Source: Spartobacteria bacterium
GTDB lineage: Bacteria > Verrucomicrobiota > Verrucomicrobiia > Chthoniobacterales > UBA10450
DNA length: 19,610 bases
Assembly (NCBI GenBank): GCA_021324035.1
Contig: JAJPJU010000078.1
Location: 1-19,610 of the forward strand
Direction of reading: 5' to 3'
This document shows positions 1 through 8,627 of this stretch, in pieces. Under the pieces are notes generated by a model. It saw nothing but the letters and a program-made list of their open reading frames with translations. It did no database searches and had not been told where the DNA came from. How positions within the stretch are numbered: the first letter of the stretch is position 1; the number at the start of each line of letters is the position of its first letter. A program made the position numbers and the translations under genes.

Positions 1-195
1 CTGGCGGACGAGCCGACCGGGAATCTTCACTCCAGCCAGGGTGAAGAAATCATGCAGCTCTTTCAAAAACTCAATGCCGAGGGCACGACCATCATTCAGG
101 TCACCCACTCGGAGAAAAATGCAGGATACGGAAACCGCGTCATCCAACTGCGAGACGGCTGGGTGGTCGAGGGCAAATCTCAACCAACTAACTAA
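1..195 (+). CDS. ABC transporter ATP-binding protein, MacB/LolD type (3' end only)
   Basis: This is the C-terminal 64 residues of a nucleotide-binding subunit that hydrolyses ATP in the cytoplasm to drive a membrane permease. The fragment starts inside the Walker B region (LADEPTGNL, residues 1-9), with the catalytic Asp-Glu pair at 3-4. The switch histidine is His36 in QVTHSE, and an RDGWVVEG-type terminal strand follows. The ADEPTGNL wording is typical of the MacB/LolD/FtsE branch, which pairs with FtsX-like permeases. The residue after GNL, usually Asp in the D-loop, is His10 (codon 28-30). The Walker A and signature motifs lie upstream of the window. The stop codon is 2 nt before the next ATG, so the gene is almost certainly co-transcribed with the DUF4097-like gene and the permease array. 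Which permease it serves is inference; the first one is the best candidate. Confidence 0.93.
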   Translation: MADEPTGNLHSSQGEEIMQLFQKLNAEGTTIIQVTHSEKNAGYGNRVIQLRDGWVVEGKSQPTN

Positions 196-197
196 AT

Positions 198-1196
198 ATG
201 TTCACTACTTGTCGAAATACTCTCGCCGTTTTGCTGATTTCCCTCAGCGCTGCGGTCGCGTCTGAAGAAAACGTTTCCCGCGAAGTCGATGTCGCGCCCG
301 GCGACAAATTGGTCGTCGACGTGGATTTCGGGACAATCCAGGTCGCTGCCGGTGCGGATGGAAAAGTCGCGCTCGACGCGCATCGAAAGGTCCAGTTCGG
401 CAACGAAGCCAGGGAAAAAGAATATCTCGCGGCCGCCCCGATCACGGTGACCAAAGAGGGGAACGTGGTGACGGTGCGGTCTCGTCGCAAAGAATCGTGG
501 ACCAGTTGGCATTTTGGTTTCTCAAGAACGGAGGCCAGTTACGTCCTGCACGTGCCAAAAAAATTCGACCTCGATTTGCGGACCAGCGGTGGAGAGATCG
601 CAGCCGTTGATGTTTCGGGAAATCTGAAGGCTCATACCAGTGGCGGAAAACTGGAGTTTGCGAATTTGGAAGGAACCCTGACCGCAGACACCAGCGGCGG
701 ATCGATAACATTGGAAAACTGCCGGTGCCCCGCCGAAATCAAGACCAGCGGCGGCCATATCTCGGTTGTGAATGGCACGGGTGCTTTGCATGCCCGGACT
801 TCTGGTGGCCGAATTGAAGTCCGCAATCTCTCCGGCGATGCCGATGTGGAATCAAGCGGTGGCGGCCTCGTTTTGGAAAGAATCAGGGGAACGCTGGTTG
901 GCAAAACGTCGGGTGGCTCAATTCGCACTTCCATTCCCGGTGAAGTTGCGGGCGATATGCAGTTGAAAACTTCGGCAGGAAGTATCGAACTCGCAGTGCC
1001 GGAGAATGCCGCGCTCGACATCGATGCTCGAACCAGCGGCGGTCATGTGGTCAGCGAGCTTCCACTTACGACCAGCGATTCAGGCCGGCAACATTTGCGC
1101 GGAAAACTTAACGGCGGTGGAAAATCGGTAATCCTCGAGACCTCGGCCGGAAGCATCACGCTTAAGGCTGCTTCCTCCCATCTCGCGGAGCGTTAA
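198..1196 (+). CDS. Secreted DUF4097-like beta-strand repeat protein
   Basis: This 332-aa protein has a likely Sec signal peptide at about residues 1-22 (a basic start, then LAVLLISLSAAVAS). I see no lipobox, so it is probably released to the periplasm or exposed outside the membrane. Residues 30-125 form a beta-rich region. From residue 129 a Thr-Ser-Gly-Gly turn recurs at 129, 147, 165, 183, 201, 219 (as SSGG) and 237, exactly every 18 residues. Looser copies follow at 258 (TSAG), 279 (TSGG) and 315 (TSAG). This pattern matches the DUF4097/adhesin-like beta-repeat family and predicts a beta-solenoid. No catalytic motif is visible and the function is unknown. It sits 2 nt after the ATPase gene and 12 nt before the first permease, which suggests a role tied to the transporter, such as an accessory or envelope-sensing protein. 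That role is inference. Confidence 0.85.
   Translation: MFTTCRNTLAVLLISLSAAVASEENVSREVDVAPGDKLVVDVDFGTIQVAAGADGKVALDAHRKVQFGNEAREKEYLAAAPITVTKEGNVVTVRSRRKESWTSWHFGFSRTEASYVLHVPKKFDLDLRTSGGEIAAVDVSGNLKAHTSGGKLEFANLEGTLTADTSGGSITLENCRCPAEIKTSGGHISVVNGTGALHARTSGGRIEVRNLSGDADVESSGGGLVLERIRGTLVGKTSGGSIRTSIPGEVAGDMQLKTSAGSIELAVPENAALDIDARTSGGHVVSELPLTTSDSGRQHLRGKLNGGGKSVILETSAGSITLKAASSHLAER
582..917 (+). repeat. 54-bp-period coding repeat (18-aa TSGG repeats)
   Basis: Seven Thr-Ser-Gly-Gly (once Ser-Ser-Gly-Gly) codon sets begin at 582, 636, 690, 744, 798, 852 and 906, a strict 54-nt spacing. The nucleotides between the turns are well diverged, so the repeat is preserved at protein level rather than being a recent DNA tandem duplication. 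Each unit probably forms one coil of a beta-solenoid. Confidence 0.85.
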
Positions 1197-1203
1197 AGAA
1201 GGA
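1197..1203 (+). promoter_or_regulatory. Ribosome binding site of the first permease
   Basis: AGAAGGA lies just after the stop codon of the DUF4097-like gene and 5 nt before the ATG at 1209. It is the clearest Shine-Dalgarno sequence in the window and fixes the start of the first permease. Most later permease genes have no comparable element. Confidence 0.65.
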
Positions 1204-1208
1204 AAATT

Positions 1209-3713
1209 ATGATTCTAGAATCTGTTTTTCAGGATGTGCGCGTTGGAATGCGCAAACTCTTTAAGGAAAAATCGTTTTGCTTCCTGGCGATGCTCGTCCT
1301 CGGTTTGGGAATCGGCGGCGCGGTCACTCAATTTACCGTCGTTAACGCCATCGTCCTGCGCGGCTTTTCCTTTCCGCACCCCGAACAGCTGGCCAGCGTG
1401 GGGTTGATCGATCCCAAGGCGACCGCCCAGAACAATAACTTTGGAAACGGTCAAATCCCAGCCGCGCAGGATTACGAAGATCTGAAGGCCGCCCAAAAAT
1501 CGTTCTCGATGATGGCCGGGTATCTTTCCGGATCGACGATCAACGTTACCTACAAGAACAATCCGCAGCGCTATACCGGTGGCTATGTGACGGAGGATCT
1601 TTTCAAGATCGTTGGGGTGGCGCCGGTTTTGGGTCGCGATTTCACTGCTGAAGACAACAAACCCGGCGCGGAAAAAACTGTTATTCTGGGCGACGAGATT
1701 TGGCACCGCGATTTCAATGCCGATCCGAACATCGTTGGTCAGGGCGTGCGGGTTAACGGCAAGGCTGCCACAGTCATCGGGGTCATGCCCCCCGGGTTCA
1801 AGTTCCCGTTCTCGGAGGAACTCTGGACTCCATTATATAACGAGTTCCCGGTGACGCCCCGGGGTGATCTGAGGCTTGGGGCGAACAATAACGCCCCTGC
1901 GGTGATGGGCCGGCTCAAGCCGGGCGTCACGCTCGATCAGGTAAACGCGGAGTTCATCGGCCTGGCGCGCCATTTGGCTCAAGACTATCCGAAAACGAAC
2001 CAAAACTTCACCTCGGCCACCGTTCAACCGCTCGTGAACGCATTCACTGGAGTTCAACTGCGGCAAATCGTGTGGGCGATGCTCGGCGCCGTGATCCTCG
2101 TCTTGTTGATCGCATGCGTGAACGTGATGAACATGCAGTTTGGGCGCGCGGCGCTTCGCGCGAAGGAACTGGCGATTCGAGGCGCGCTCGGGGCCACCCG
2201 CTGGCGGCTCGTTAGGCAAATGCTGACTGAGAGCTTCGTCGTTGCCGCCTTCGGCGCCTTCGCCGGTGTTGTTCTGGCCTATTGGGGCGTGGACATGTTG
2301 GTGCGCGCCTTTAGCGCATCCCCGTTTCCGCTGCCTTATTGGTGGGACTTCTCAATTGATGGACGTGTTCTCAGTTTCACCTTGATCGTCACTGTAGTGG
2401 CGACGCTGGCCTCCGGTTTGGTCCCGGCCCTTCTCAGCTCGCGCGGTAGTGCCGCCGAAATCATGAAAGAAGGCGGCCGCGGGAACAGCAGCCGTTTGGT
2501 CAACGTTGTTACCCGGATCCTGGTGGTTGGACAGATTGCGCTGACCGCGGCGTTGTTAATTGCGGCGACGCTGCAGATCAAATCGATCCGAAACCAAACC
2601 AAACTCGATTACGGCTATGACGAAAATTCGCTTTATGCCGCGCGCATGGCCTTGATGGAAGGCGCTTATCCAACGCAGCAAGCGCGCATGGAGTTTTTCA
2701 AGAAAGCGCTTCGGTCATTGCGCGCCGATTCGCAGTTTGACTCCGTCGCCCTGACCAGCCGCTTTCGCATGACCTTCTCCGGAAATGGCCAGTACGAGGT
2801 GGATGGGAAAAGTTATCTCACTGACCGCGATCATCCGACGGGAAACTATGAGTCAATTTCCGACAATTATTTCACGACGCTCGGGTTGAAGATCCTGGAG
2901 GGCCGCGACTTCACAATTGACGACGCGGATTCAAAGCAACCGGTGGCGATTGTGAACGCGAGCTTTGCTCGAAAATACTGGGGCAATGAAAGCGCGCTTG
3001 GTCATCAGATCCGAATTTTTAATCCGGGTAAGCCCGACGTGTGGCGCACGATTGTCGGAGTAGTTCCCGACACTTTGATGCAGGGGCCGTTCGATCAACA
3101 GAACGATAACTCTGGATTTTACATGCCGCTTCTCGGAAGCGACCTGATCACCCAATTTTGCACCATTCTTGTCCGGCCACGTGGAGGCGAGCGCGCGGAA
3201 ACTCTCGGCCCGGCCTTGAGCAGGGCGGTCGCACAACTTGACCCTGATCTGCCAACTTATTTTCCGGGAACGCCGGCGCAGTTTCACAAGGAAATCCTGA
3301 ACGGTAATCGTGTGATCGCCACCTTGTTCACAATCTTTGGAGTGATCGCTTTCATTCTCTCGGCGGTCGGACTCTACGGCGTGATGAGTTTTTCGGTGAA
3401 CCAACGGACCCAGGAGTTTGGTATTCGAATGGCGTTGGGCGCGGATGCGAAGCGAATTTTCCGAATGGTGATGACGCAGGGTGCCTGGCAACTTGCCATC
3501 GGCCTTTTTGTCGGAGGGGGAGGCGTCGCTCTGCTGCTCGGGGTTGTGGCGGCGGCTGCGTTAAAAAATATTTTGTTCAAGGTCAACGCGCTCGATCCGA
3601 CCATTTATTTCGCGGTTGGCGGCATGCTCACGTTAGTGGCGGCGATCTCCTGTTTCGTGCCGGCCCGTCGGGCGACCCGCGTCGATCCCATGATCGCTCT
3701 CCGGTATGAGTAA
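1209..3713 (+). CDS. MacB/FtsX-type ABC permease, duplicated (ADOP-like), first and most divergent paralogue
   Basis: This 834-aa inner-membrane permease has two FtsX-like units. Likely membrane segments are near residues 22-48, 288-310, 342-365, 387-410, 435-456, 704-727, 757-785 and 800-822. A MacB-like periplasmic core domain lies at about 55-260 (VIGVMPPGFKF near its end) and a second at about 460-670. The cytoplasmic coupling helices are ELAIRGALGATR near 319 and EFGIRMALGAD near 740. The linker after segment 4 is EGGRGNSSR. It differs from its neighbours in three ways: the first helix reads GIGGAVTQFTVVN instead of GIGANTAIFS, the second core domain has YWGNESALG where others have YFPGxxPIG, and the tail is ALRYE rather than ALRTE. 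It follows the DUF4097-like gene by 12 nt with a good ribosome binding site. This makes it the likeliest partner of the upstream ATPase. The substrate is unknown. Confidence 0.93.
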   Translation: MILESVFQDVRVGMRKLFKEKSFCFLAMLVLGLGIGGAVTQFTVVNAIVLRGFSFPHPEQLASVGLIDPKATAQNNNFGNGQIPAAQDYEDLKAAQKSFSMMAGYLSGSTINVTYKNNPQRYTGGYVTEDLFKIVGVAPVLGRDFTAEDNKPGAEKTVILGDEIWHRDFNADPNIVGQGVRVNGKAATVIGVMPPGFKFPFSEELWTPLYNEFPVTPRGDLRLGANNNAPAVMGRLKPGVTLDQVNAEFIGLARHLAQDYPKTNQNFTSATVQPLVNAFTGVQLRQIVWAMLGAVILVLLIACVNVMNMQFGRAALRAKELAIRGALGATRWRLVRQMLTESFVVAAFGAFAGVVLAYWGVDMLVRAFSASPFPLPYWWDFSIDGRVLSFTLIVTVVATLASGLVPALLSSRGSAAEIMKEGGRGNSSRLVNVVTRILVVGQIALTAALLIAATLQIKSIRNQTKLDYGYDENSLYAARMALMEGAYPTQQARMEFFKKALRSLRADSQFDSVALTSRFRMTFSGNGQYEVDGKSYLTDRDHPTGNYESISDNYFTTLGLKILEGRDFTIDDADSKQPVAIVNASFARKYWGNESALGHQIRIFNPGKPDVWRTIVGVVPDTLMQGPFDQQNDNSGFYMPLLGSDLITQFCTILVRPRGGERAETLGPALSRAVAQLDPDLPTYFPGTPAQFHKEILNGNRVIATLFTIFGVIAFILSAVGLYGVMSFSVNQRTQEFGIRMALGADAKRIFRMVMTQGAWQLAIGLFVGGGGVALLLGVVAAAALKNILFKVNALDPTIYFAVGGMLTLVAAISCFVPARRATRVDPMIALRYE

Positions 3714-3736
3714 CAATCAACGTCGCGGATAGGAAA

Positions 3737-6193
3737 ATGTTGGAGGATCTCCGGTTCGCATTTCGGCAGCTCGTCAAAAATCCGGGCTTCACTTTAATAG
3801 CGATCTTCGCGCTGGCCCTCGGCATCGGGGCAAACACCGCGATCTTCAGCGTGGTCAACGCGGTATTGCTCAAGCCGCTGCCGTACCCCGAAGCCGACAA
3901 GTTGATCGTTCTTCGTGAACGTTCAAACATCTTCGATCGCGGCGCAGTTGGCTACATGAACTGGCTCGACTGGCACGCGAATCAGCACAGTTTCACCGAT
4001 CTGGCACTCGTTAGGCGGGAAAACTTTAATTTTTCGCAGGGAACGGGGTCGGGTGCGCCTGAACGTATTCGCGGCATTCGAATAAGCTCGGGGTTTCTCT
4101 CGACCATCGGACTGAAGCCAATGATCGGTCGCGACCTCCATGCGACTGAAGATGTCGATGGCGCTCCGAACGTTGTCCTGATCAGCGAGAATCTTTGGGA
4201 GCGACATTTCGGCCGCTCACCGGATGTGCTTGGAAAGCGCGCGACGATTGACGGCGTCGAGCGCGAAATAGTTGGCGTTTTTCCGGCGCAATTGCAGTTC
4301 GGAAGAAATCCGGACGTTCTGATGCCTCTGGGAGAAATCGTGAAGGAACCTGGAATGCAGAGCAGGGACAATCATCAGGGATTTTGGGCGCTCGGGCGCC
4401 TGAAGCCCGGCGTTACTCTGGTGCAAGCCAACAGCGACTTGAATGCGATCGCGGCCGATCTCGAAAAGAAATATCCGGACACGAACAGCGGCCGGAGAGT
4501 AACGATGCGACTTCTGTTTGAAACCACCGTCGGCGACTATCGAGCGAGCTTAAATTTACTGGTTGCGGCGGTCGTGTGTGTCTTGCTGATCGCCTGTGCG
4601 AATGTGGCCAATCTGCAATTAGCGCGCGCTCTCGCTCGCTCGAAAGAGATGGCGGTGCGAGCAGCGCTGGGAGCAAGCCGTTGGGTAATCGCTCGCCAGC
4701 TTCTCATTGAAAGCACGCTCATCGCCGTCCTCGGAGCGATCGCCGGGATTTTGCTGACGGTCTGGAGTTTGGATGCGATTCTTGCACTGACGCCCGCCGA
4801 CGTTGTCCGATTTCACGAAGCGCGCATCGACCTCGGCGTTCTTGGATTCACAACGATCGCCGCGTTGGTGGCCGGCATTTTGGTCGGCGTCTGGCCGGCC
4901 TGGAGAATTTCTCACACGGTTTCGCTTTCGATTGCGCTTCATGAGGTCGGCGGCCGCGGTTCGAGTGACGGAGTCAGCCGCCAGCGCATGCGCTCCGGTC
5001 TGGTGATTACTCAGGTCGCTCTCGCGATCGTTTTGCTTGCAGGCGCCGGTCTGACCCTGAAGAGTTTTTGGCACGCCCAAAACGCGCCCCTTGGCTTCGA
5101 TCCTCAAGGCGTAGTGACTTTTCCGATCTCACTTCCGGAAGCGAAATACAAAAAGGACGAACAAAAGGATGCTTTCTGGACGCAATTACTTGAGCGCGTC
5201 AAAAATATTCCGGGCGTCGAAGCGGCGGCGATCAGTGCCAACAGTCCATTCGATGATACTGAATGGGACAGTTATTTTCACGTGACCGGCACCGCGCCCT
5301 GGCCGCGGGGCGAAGCGCCTACCGCGGAAGTCAGCCCGGTTTCACCGGATTATTTCCGGGTGATGGGCATTCCGATCCTGCACGGCCGGAATTTTGGACC
5401 GCAAGATCAACCGGGAGAAAAAGGTCACTCTCGTTCGATCATCATCGACGAATCGTTCGCGAGAAAATATTTTCCGGGAAAAGATCCGATCGGTCAGCAC
5501 ATTGACGACAATCAGACGCTGGATAAGACGGCGCCGCCAATGACGATTATCGGGGTCGTGCCCCGCACGCGAAACGAGTCTCCCGGCGAGGATAATTCGG
5601 AAAAACTTCAGATGGTGGAGGAGTATCTGCTGGCGTCGCAGGATCCGGAGGGCGAAAACAATCTGCACATTCGCACAAGTCTTCGCGACATTGCTCCGCT
5701 TGTAGCCGCGGTAAAGCGTGAAGTGCGGGCGCTCGATCCGGATCAACCGATCGGACAAATCTCGACCATGGAACAAAGTATTGCCGCGAGCCTGGCCACG
5801 CGGCGGCTCACGATGGTTTTGTTGGCAGCGTTTGCTTTTCTCGCACTCGTCCTGGCAAGCGTCGGGTTGTATGGCGTGATGGCTCTGACCGTGACTCAGC
5901 GCACCCGCGAGCTCGGCATTCGGATGGCCTTGGGCGCGGAGCGCGCAAATATTTTTCGACTCGTTCTTAGCCACGGCATGTCCCTGATGGTCGTCGGTAT
6001 TGCGCTCGGTCTTGTCGGCGCAATCGCAGTAGGCCGCGCGCTCGTATCATTGCTTTACAATGTCGGAGCGCTCGATGCCGGCGCTGTCGCGACCGCTGTG
6101 TTCTCGCTCCTCCTGGTTGCACTGATCGCGTGTTGCGTGCCGGCCCGGCGCGCTACCCGCGTCGATCCCATCATCGCATTGCGCACGGAATGA
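3737..6193 (+). CDS. ADOP-like duplicated MacB/FtsX permease (second of array)
   Basis: This 818-aa paralogue has membrane segments at about 18-45, 271-293, 325-350, 366-390, 419-443, 693-717, 745-772 and 784-808. It carries the family first-helix motif GIGANTAIFSVVNAVLL and first coupling helix EMAVRAALGASR near 304. The linker is VGGRGSSDG (404-412), the second coupling helix is ELGIRMALGAER near 725, and the tail is PARRATRVDPIIALRTE. Core domain 1 contains the usual strand pattern ending in EIVGVFPAQLQF. Core domain 2 has KYFPGKDPIGQHI followed by an acidic stretch (NESPGEDNSEKLQ) that I do not see in the neighbours. The gene starts 23 nt after the previous stop. An AGGAA lies only 2-3 nt before the ATG, closer than ideal, so the start is likely but not certain by that signal. 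Homology of the N-terminus (LRFAFRQLVKNPGFT) supports it. Confidence 0.93.
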   Translation: MLEDLRFAFRQLVKNPGFTLIAIFALALGIGANTAIFSVVNAVLLKPLPYPEADKLIVLRERSNIFDRGAVGYMNWLDWHANQHSFTDLALVRRENFNFSQGTGSGAPERIRGIRISSGFLSTIGLKPMIGRDLHATEDVDGAPNVVLISENLWERHFGRSPDVLGKRATIDGVEREIVGVFPAQLQFGRNPDVLMPLGEIVKEPGMQSRDNHQGFWALGRLKPGVTLVQANSDLNAIAADLEKKYPDTNSGRRVTMRLLFETTVGDYRASLNLLVAAVVCVLLIACANVANLQLARALARSKEMAVRAALGASRWVIARQLLIESTLIAVLGAIAGILLTVWSLDAILALTPADVVRFHEARIDLGVLGFTTIAALVAGILVGVWPAWRISHTVSLSIALHEVGGRGSSDGVSRQRMRSGLVITQVALAIVLLAGAGLTLKSFWHAQNAPLGFDPQGVVTFPISLPEAKYKKDEQKDAFWTQLLERVKNIPGVEAAAISANSPFDDTEWDSYFHVTGTAPWPRGEAPTAEVSPVSPDYFRVMGIPILHGRNFGPQDQPGEKGHSRSIIIDESFARKYFPGKDPIGQHIDDNQTLDKTAPPMTIIGVVPRTRNESPGEDNSEKLQMVEEYLLASQDPEGENNLHIRTSLRDIAPLVAAVKREVRALDPDQPIGQISTMEQSIAASLATRRLTMVLLAAFAFLALVLASVGLYGVMALTVTQRTRELGIRMALGAERANIFRLVLSHGMSLMVVGIALGLVGAIAVGRALVSLLYNVGALDAGAVATAVFSLLLVALIACCVPARRATRVDPIIALRTE

Positions 6194-6200
6194 CCGGACA

Positions 6201-8621
6201 ATGAATCATCTTCGCTTCGCATTCCGACAATTACTCAAGAACCCGGCGTTCTCGGCTGTCGCGATTCTGACTCTCGGGATCGGCATCGGCGCTAACACCG
6301 CAATCTTCAGCATCGTCAACGCGGTATTGTTGCGGCCATTGCCGTATCCCGACGCGGACCGCATCATGGTGCTCAACGAATCTTCCGGTCCGGGACAGGA
6401 TTATTCCGTCGCGTTGCCGGACTACTTTGATTGGCAACACGACACCACTGTTTTCGAACACCTGGCTGCGACTCACAAGGAGTCGCGAAATCTGAGCGGG
6501 ATTCCCGGCCGTGATCCCGAGCGAGTTTCGTGCGCGTCCGTGACGCGAAACTTTTTCAATATCGTCGGAGTGAGCCCGGAGATTGGCCGGACCTTTACCG
6601 AGGATGAAGACAAGGTTGGAGCGCCACCGGTTGTCGTGCTCAGTGACCGATTGTGGCGACGTTCGTTCAACGCTGATCCGGCCGTAATCGGTCGCTCCAT
6701 CACGTTGCACGATCAGAACTACACCGTGATCGGGGTGATGCCGCCGCAAATGACCTCGCCGCAAGACAGTGACGCGTGGCTGTCGATGACGCGAAGAAGC
6801 AACAATCCGGTGTGGCAGTCGAGAGAGATCCATCCAATGATTTACGTCTGGGGAAAACTCAAGCCCGGCGTGACGGTGGAGCAAGCGCGAACGGAAATGA
6901 AAGGGATCGCGGCGCGTTTAGAGAAAGCATATCCGGAGACAAATCGTGGGGAGACAGCTGTGGTTACGCCATTGCTTGATAATCTGGTCGGAAAGTACCG
7001 GACCAATCTTGGACTTCTGCTCGGGGCTGTCGGTCTCGTTCTGCTAATTGCCTGTGCCAATCTGGCGAATTTGTTTGCCGCACGAGGCGCGGCGCGGTCC
7101 CGAGAGTTCGCCATTCACGCCGCAGTAGGGGCGACCCGCGGGCAAATCATCAAGAAGCTTTTGATCGAAAGTTTTTTAGTGGCGGTTGTTGGGGGAGCGC
7201 TTGGCTTTTTGATTGCGGTTTGGGTCCGCAACGGATTGGTCGCGCTGAGCCCAGGGGATGTTTCCCGGTTCCGAGAAGTTTCCTTCGATCTGCGGGTTTT
7301 GGGATTCACATTTCTGATCGCATCGCTGACCACCGTGTTGTTCGGGCTATGGCCGGCGTGGCAGGCCTCGCATGCTGATGTTCAGCTCGCGTTGAAAGAG
7401 GGTTCCGCGGGGAGCGGTGATCCGCCATCCGCCCGGCGGGCGCGCGATTGGTTCGTGATCAGCGAAATCGCGCTGACGCTCACTTTATTGGTCGCGGCCG
7501 GTTTGGTGTTGAAGAGTTTCTCGCGCCTGCAATCGCTTTCGCTCGGCTACGAGCCGCGCGCGCTCTTTACTGCACGGTTCGAGCTGCCCTGGCAGAAATA
7601 TAACGATCGCGACAAGATCAACACATTCGCCACGGCGTTGCTGGACAAAGTGCGCGGATTGCCTGGTGTTCAAAACGCAGCCCTCAGCTCCAATGGCCCG
7701 CTCATGGGCGGGTGGCAAACGGGGTTTTGGCGCGAAGAAAACCCGCGCCCACAACCTTCCGATATGTTGAGCAGCGATCTCGAAGTGGTCGCCGGAGATT
7801 ATTTTTCCACGCTCAAGACGCCGTTGCTGCGCGGTCGCGCCTTTAACAAGCGCGACACGAAAGATTCGCCCCGCGTCGTCATTATCGATCAAGCGATGGC
7901 CGAACAATATTTTCCGGGCGAAGACCCGATCGGTAAACGCCTTGGTGTTGATGTAGGCAACGACGGCGAGAGCAACGTCATGAGCGAGATCGTCGGGGTG
8001 GTTGCGCGAATGCGGTTTCACGCGGTGGACGAGATGGCGCCGTTGCCGGTGATTTACAGTTCGTTAGGCCAGGCCCAGCGAACCAGCCTCACTCTTTTTG
8101 TGAGATCGACCATGGCTCCGGCATTGCTGGAACGCTCGATTCACAACGCCCTCACTTCGATTGATTCCTCGCTGCCGGTTTTTGACCCGCGACCGATGAT
8201 TGATCGCGTTCAGGAAACCTGGGGCGCCCAACGTTTACTGAGTTTTCTATTTTCTGTCTTCGCCGGGCTCGCGCTAGTGCTTGCGACTATCGGGCTTTAC
8301 GGATTGCTCGCCTATACCACGCTCAAACGCGTCCGTGAAATCGGTATTCGTCTCGCACTTGGCGCGCGCCCGGCACAAATTCGAACGCTCATTCTTTCCC
8401 ATGGGCTGCAATTGCTTTTGATCGGGTCGGCCATTGGGCTGGCGACGGCCCTGTTGCTTTCGCGCGCGTTGCAAAGCGTTCTCTTCGAGGCCGGGGGGAT
8501 CGATCCCCGAATTTATCTCGCCGTCGGCGCGCTCTTGTTCATCGCAACTTTCTTGGCGTCCTGGCTCCCGGCCAGGCGAGCGTCCCGGGTCGACCCAATC
8601 GTTGCCTTGCGAACCGAGTAA
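6201..8621 (+). CDS. ADOP-like duplicated MacB/FtsX permease (third of array)
   Basis: This 806-aa paralogue starts with LRFAFRQLLKNPAFSAVAIL and GIGANTAIFSIVNAVLLRPLP. It has eight likely membrane segments, near 18-45, 270-292, 322-346, 365-389, 417-440, 678-704, 735-758 and 772-795. Core domain 1 ends in YTVIGVMPPQM; core domain 2 contains QYFPGEDPIGKRL. The first coupling helix reads EFAIHAAVGATR, with His306 where the other copies have Arg. The linker after segment 4 is KEGSAGSGDPPS, a degenerate form of the GGRGSS linker. The second coupling helix is EIGIRLALGARP, and the tail is ASRVDPIVALRTE. The gene begins 7 nt after the previous stop with no clear ribosome binding site, consistent with translational coupling. 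It belongs to the same subgroup as its neighbours at 3737, 8628 and 11087. Confidence 0.93.
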   Translation: MNHLRFAFRQLLKNPAFSAVAILTLGIGIGANTAIFSIVNAVLLRPLPYPDADRIMVLNESSGPGQDYSVALPDYFDWQHDTTVFEHLAATHKESRNLSGIPGRDPERVSCASVTRNFFNIVGVSPEIGRTFTEDEDKVGAPPVVVLSDRLWRRSFNADPAVIGRSITLHDQNYTVIGVMPPQMTSPQDSDAWLSMTRRSNNPVWQSREIHPMIYVWGKLKPGVTVEQARTEMKGIAARLEKAYPETNRGETAVVTPLLDNLVGKYRTNLGLLLGAVGLVLLIACANLANLFAARGAARSREFAIHAAVGATRGQIIKKLLIESFLVAVVGGALGFLIAVWVRNGLVALSPGDVSRFREVSFDLRVLGFTFLIASLTTVLFGLWPAWQASHADVQLALKEGSAGSGDPPSARRARDWFVISEIALTLTLLVAAGLVLKSFSRLQSLSLGYEPRALFTARFELPWQKYNDRDKINTFATALLDKVRGLPGVQNAALSSNGPLMGGWQTGFWREENPRPQPSDMLSSDLEVVAGDYFSTLKTPLLRGRAFNKRDTKDSPRVVIIDQAMAEQYFPGEDPIGKRLGVDVGNDGESNVMSEIVGVVARMRFHAVDEMAPLPVIYSSLGQAQRTSLTLFVRSTMAPALLERSIHNALTSIDSSLPVFDPRPMIDRVQETWGAQRLLSFLFSVFAGLALVLATIGLYGLLAYTTLKRVREIGIRLALGARPAQIRTLILSHGLQLLLIGSAIGLATALLLSRALQSVLFEAGGIDPRIYLAVGALLFIATFLASWLPARRASRVDPIVALRTE

Positions 8622-8627
8622 ATTTTC

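Noticed and set aside
41..265. Small plus-strand open frame overlapping the ATPase end and the DUF4097-like start
   Set aside because: It is out of frame with two convincing coding sequences, is rich in Arg and Ser, and has no supporting start signal or homology.
582..917. Regularly spaced repeats as a CRISPR array or DNA satellite
   Set aside because: Only a short turn motif recurs every 54 nt, within one open frame, and the rest is diverged. It is a protein repeat.
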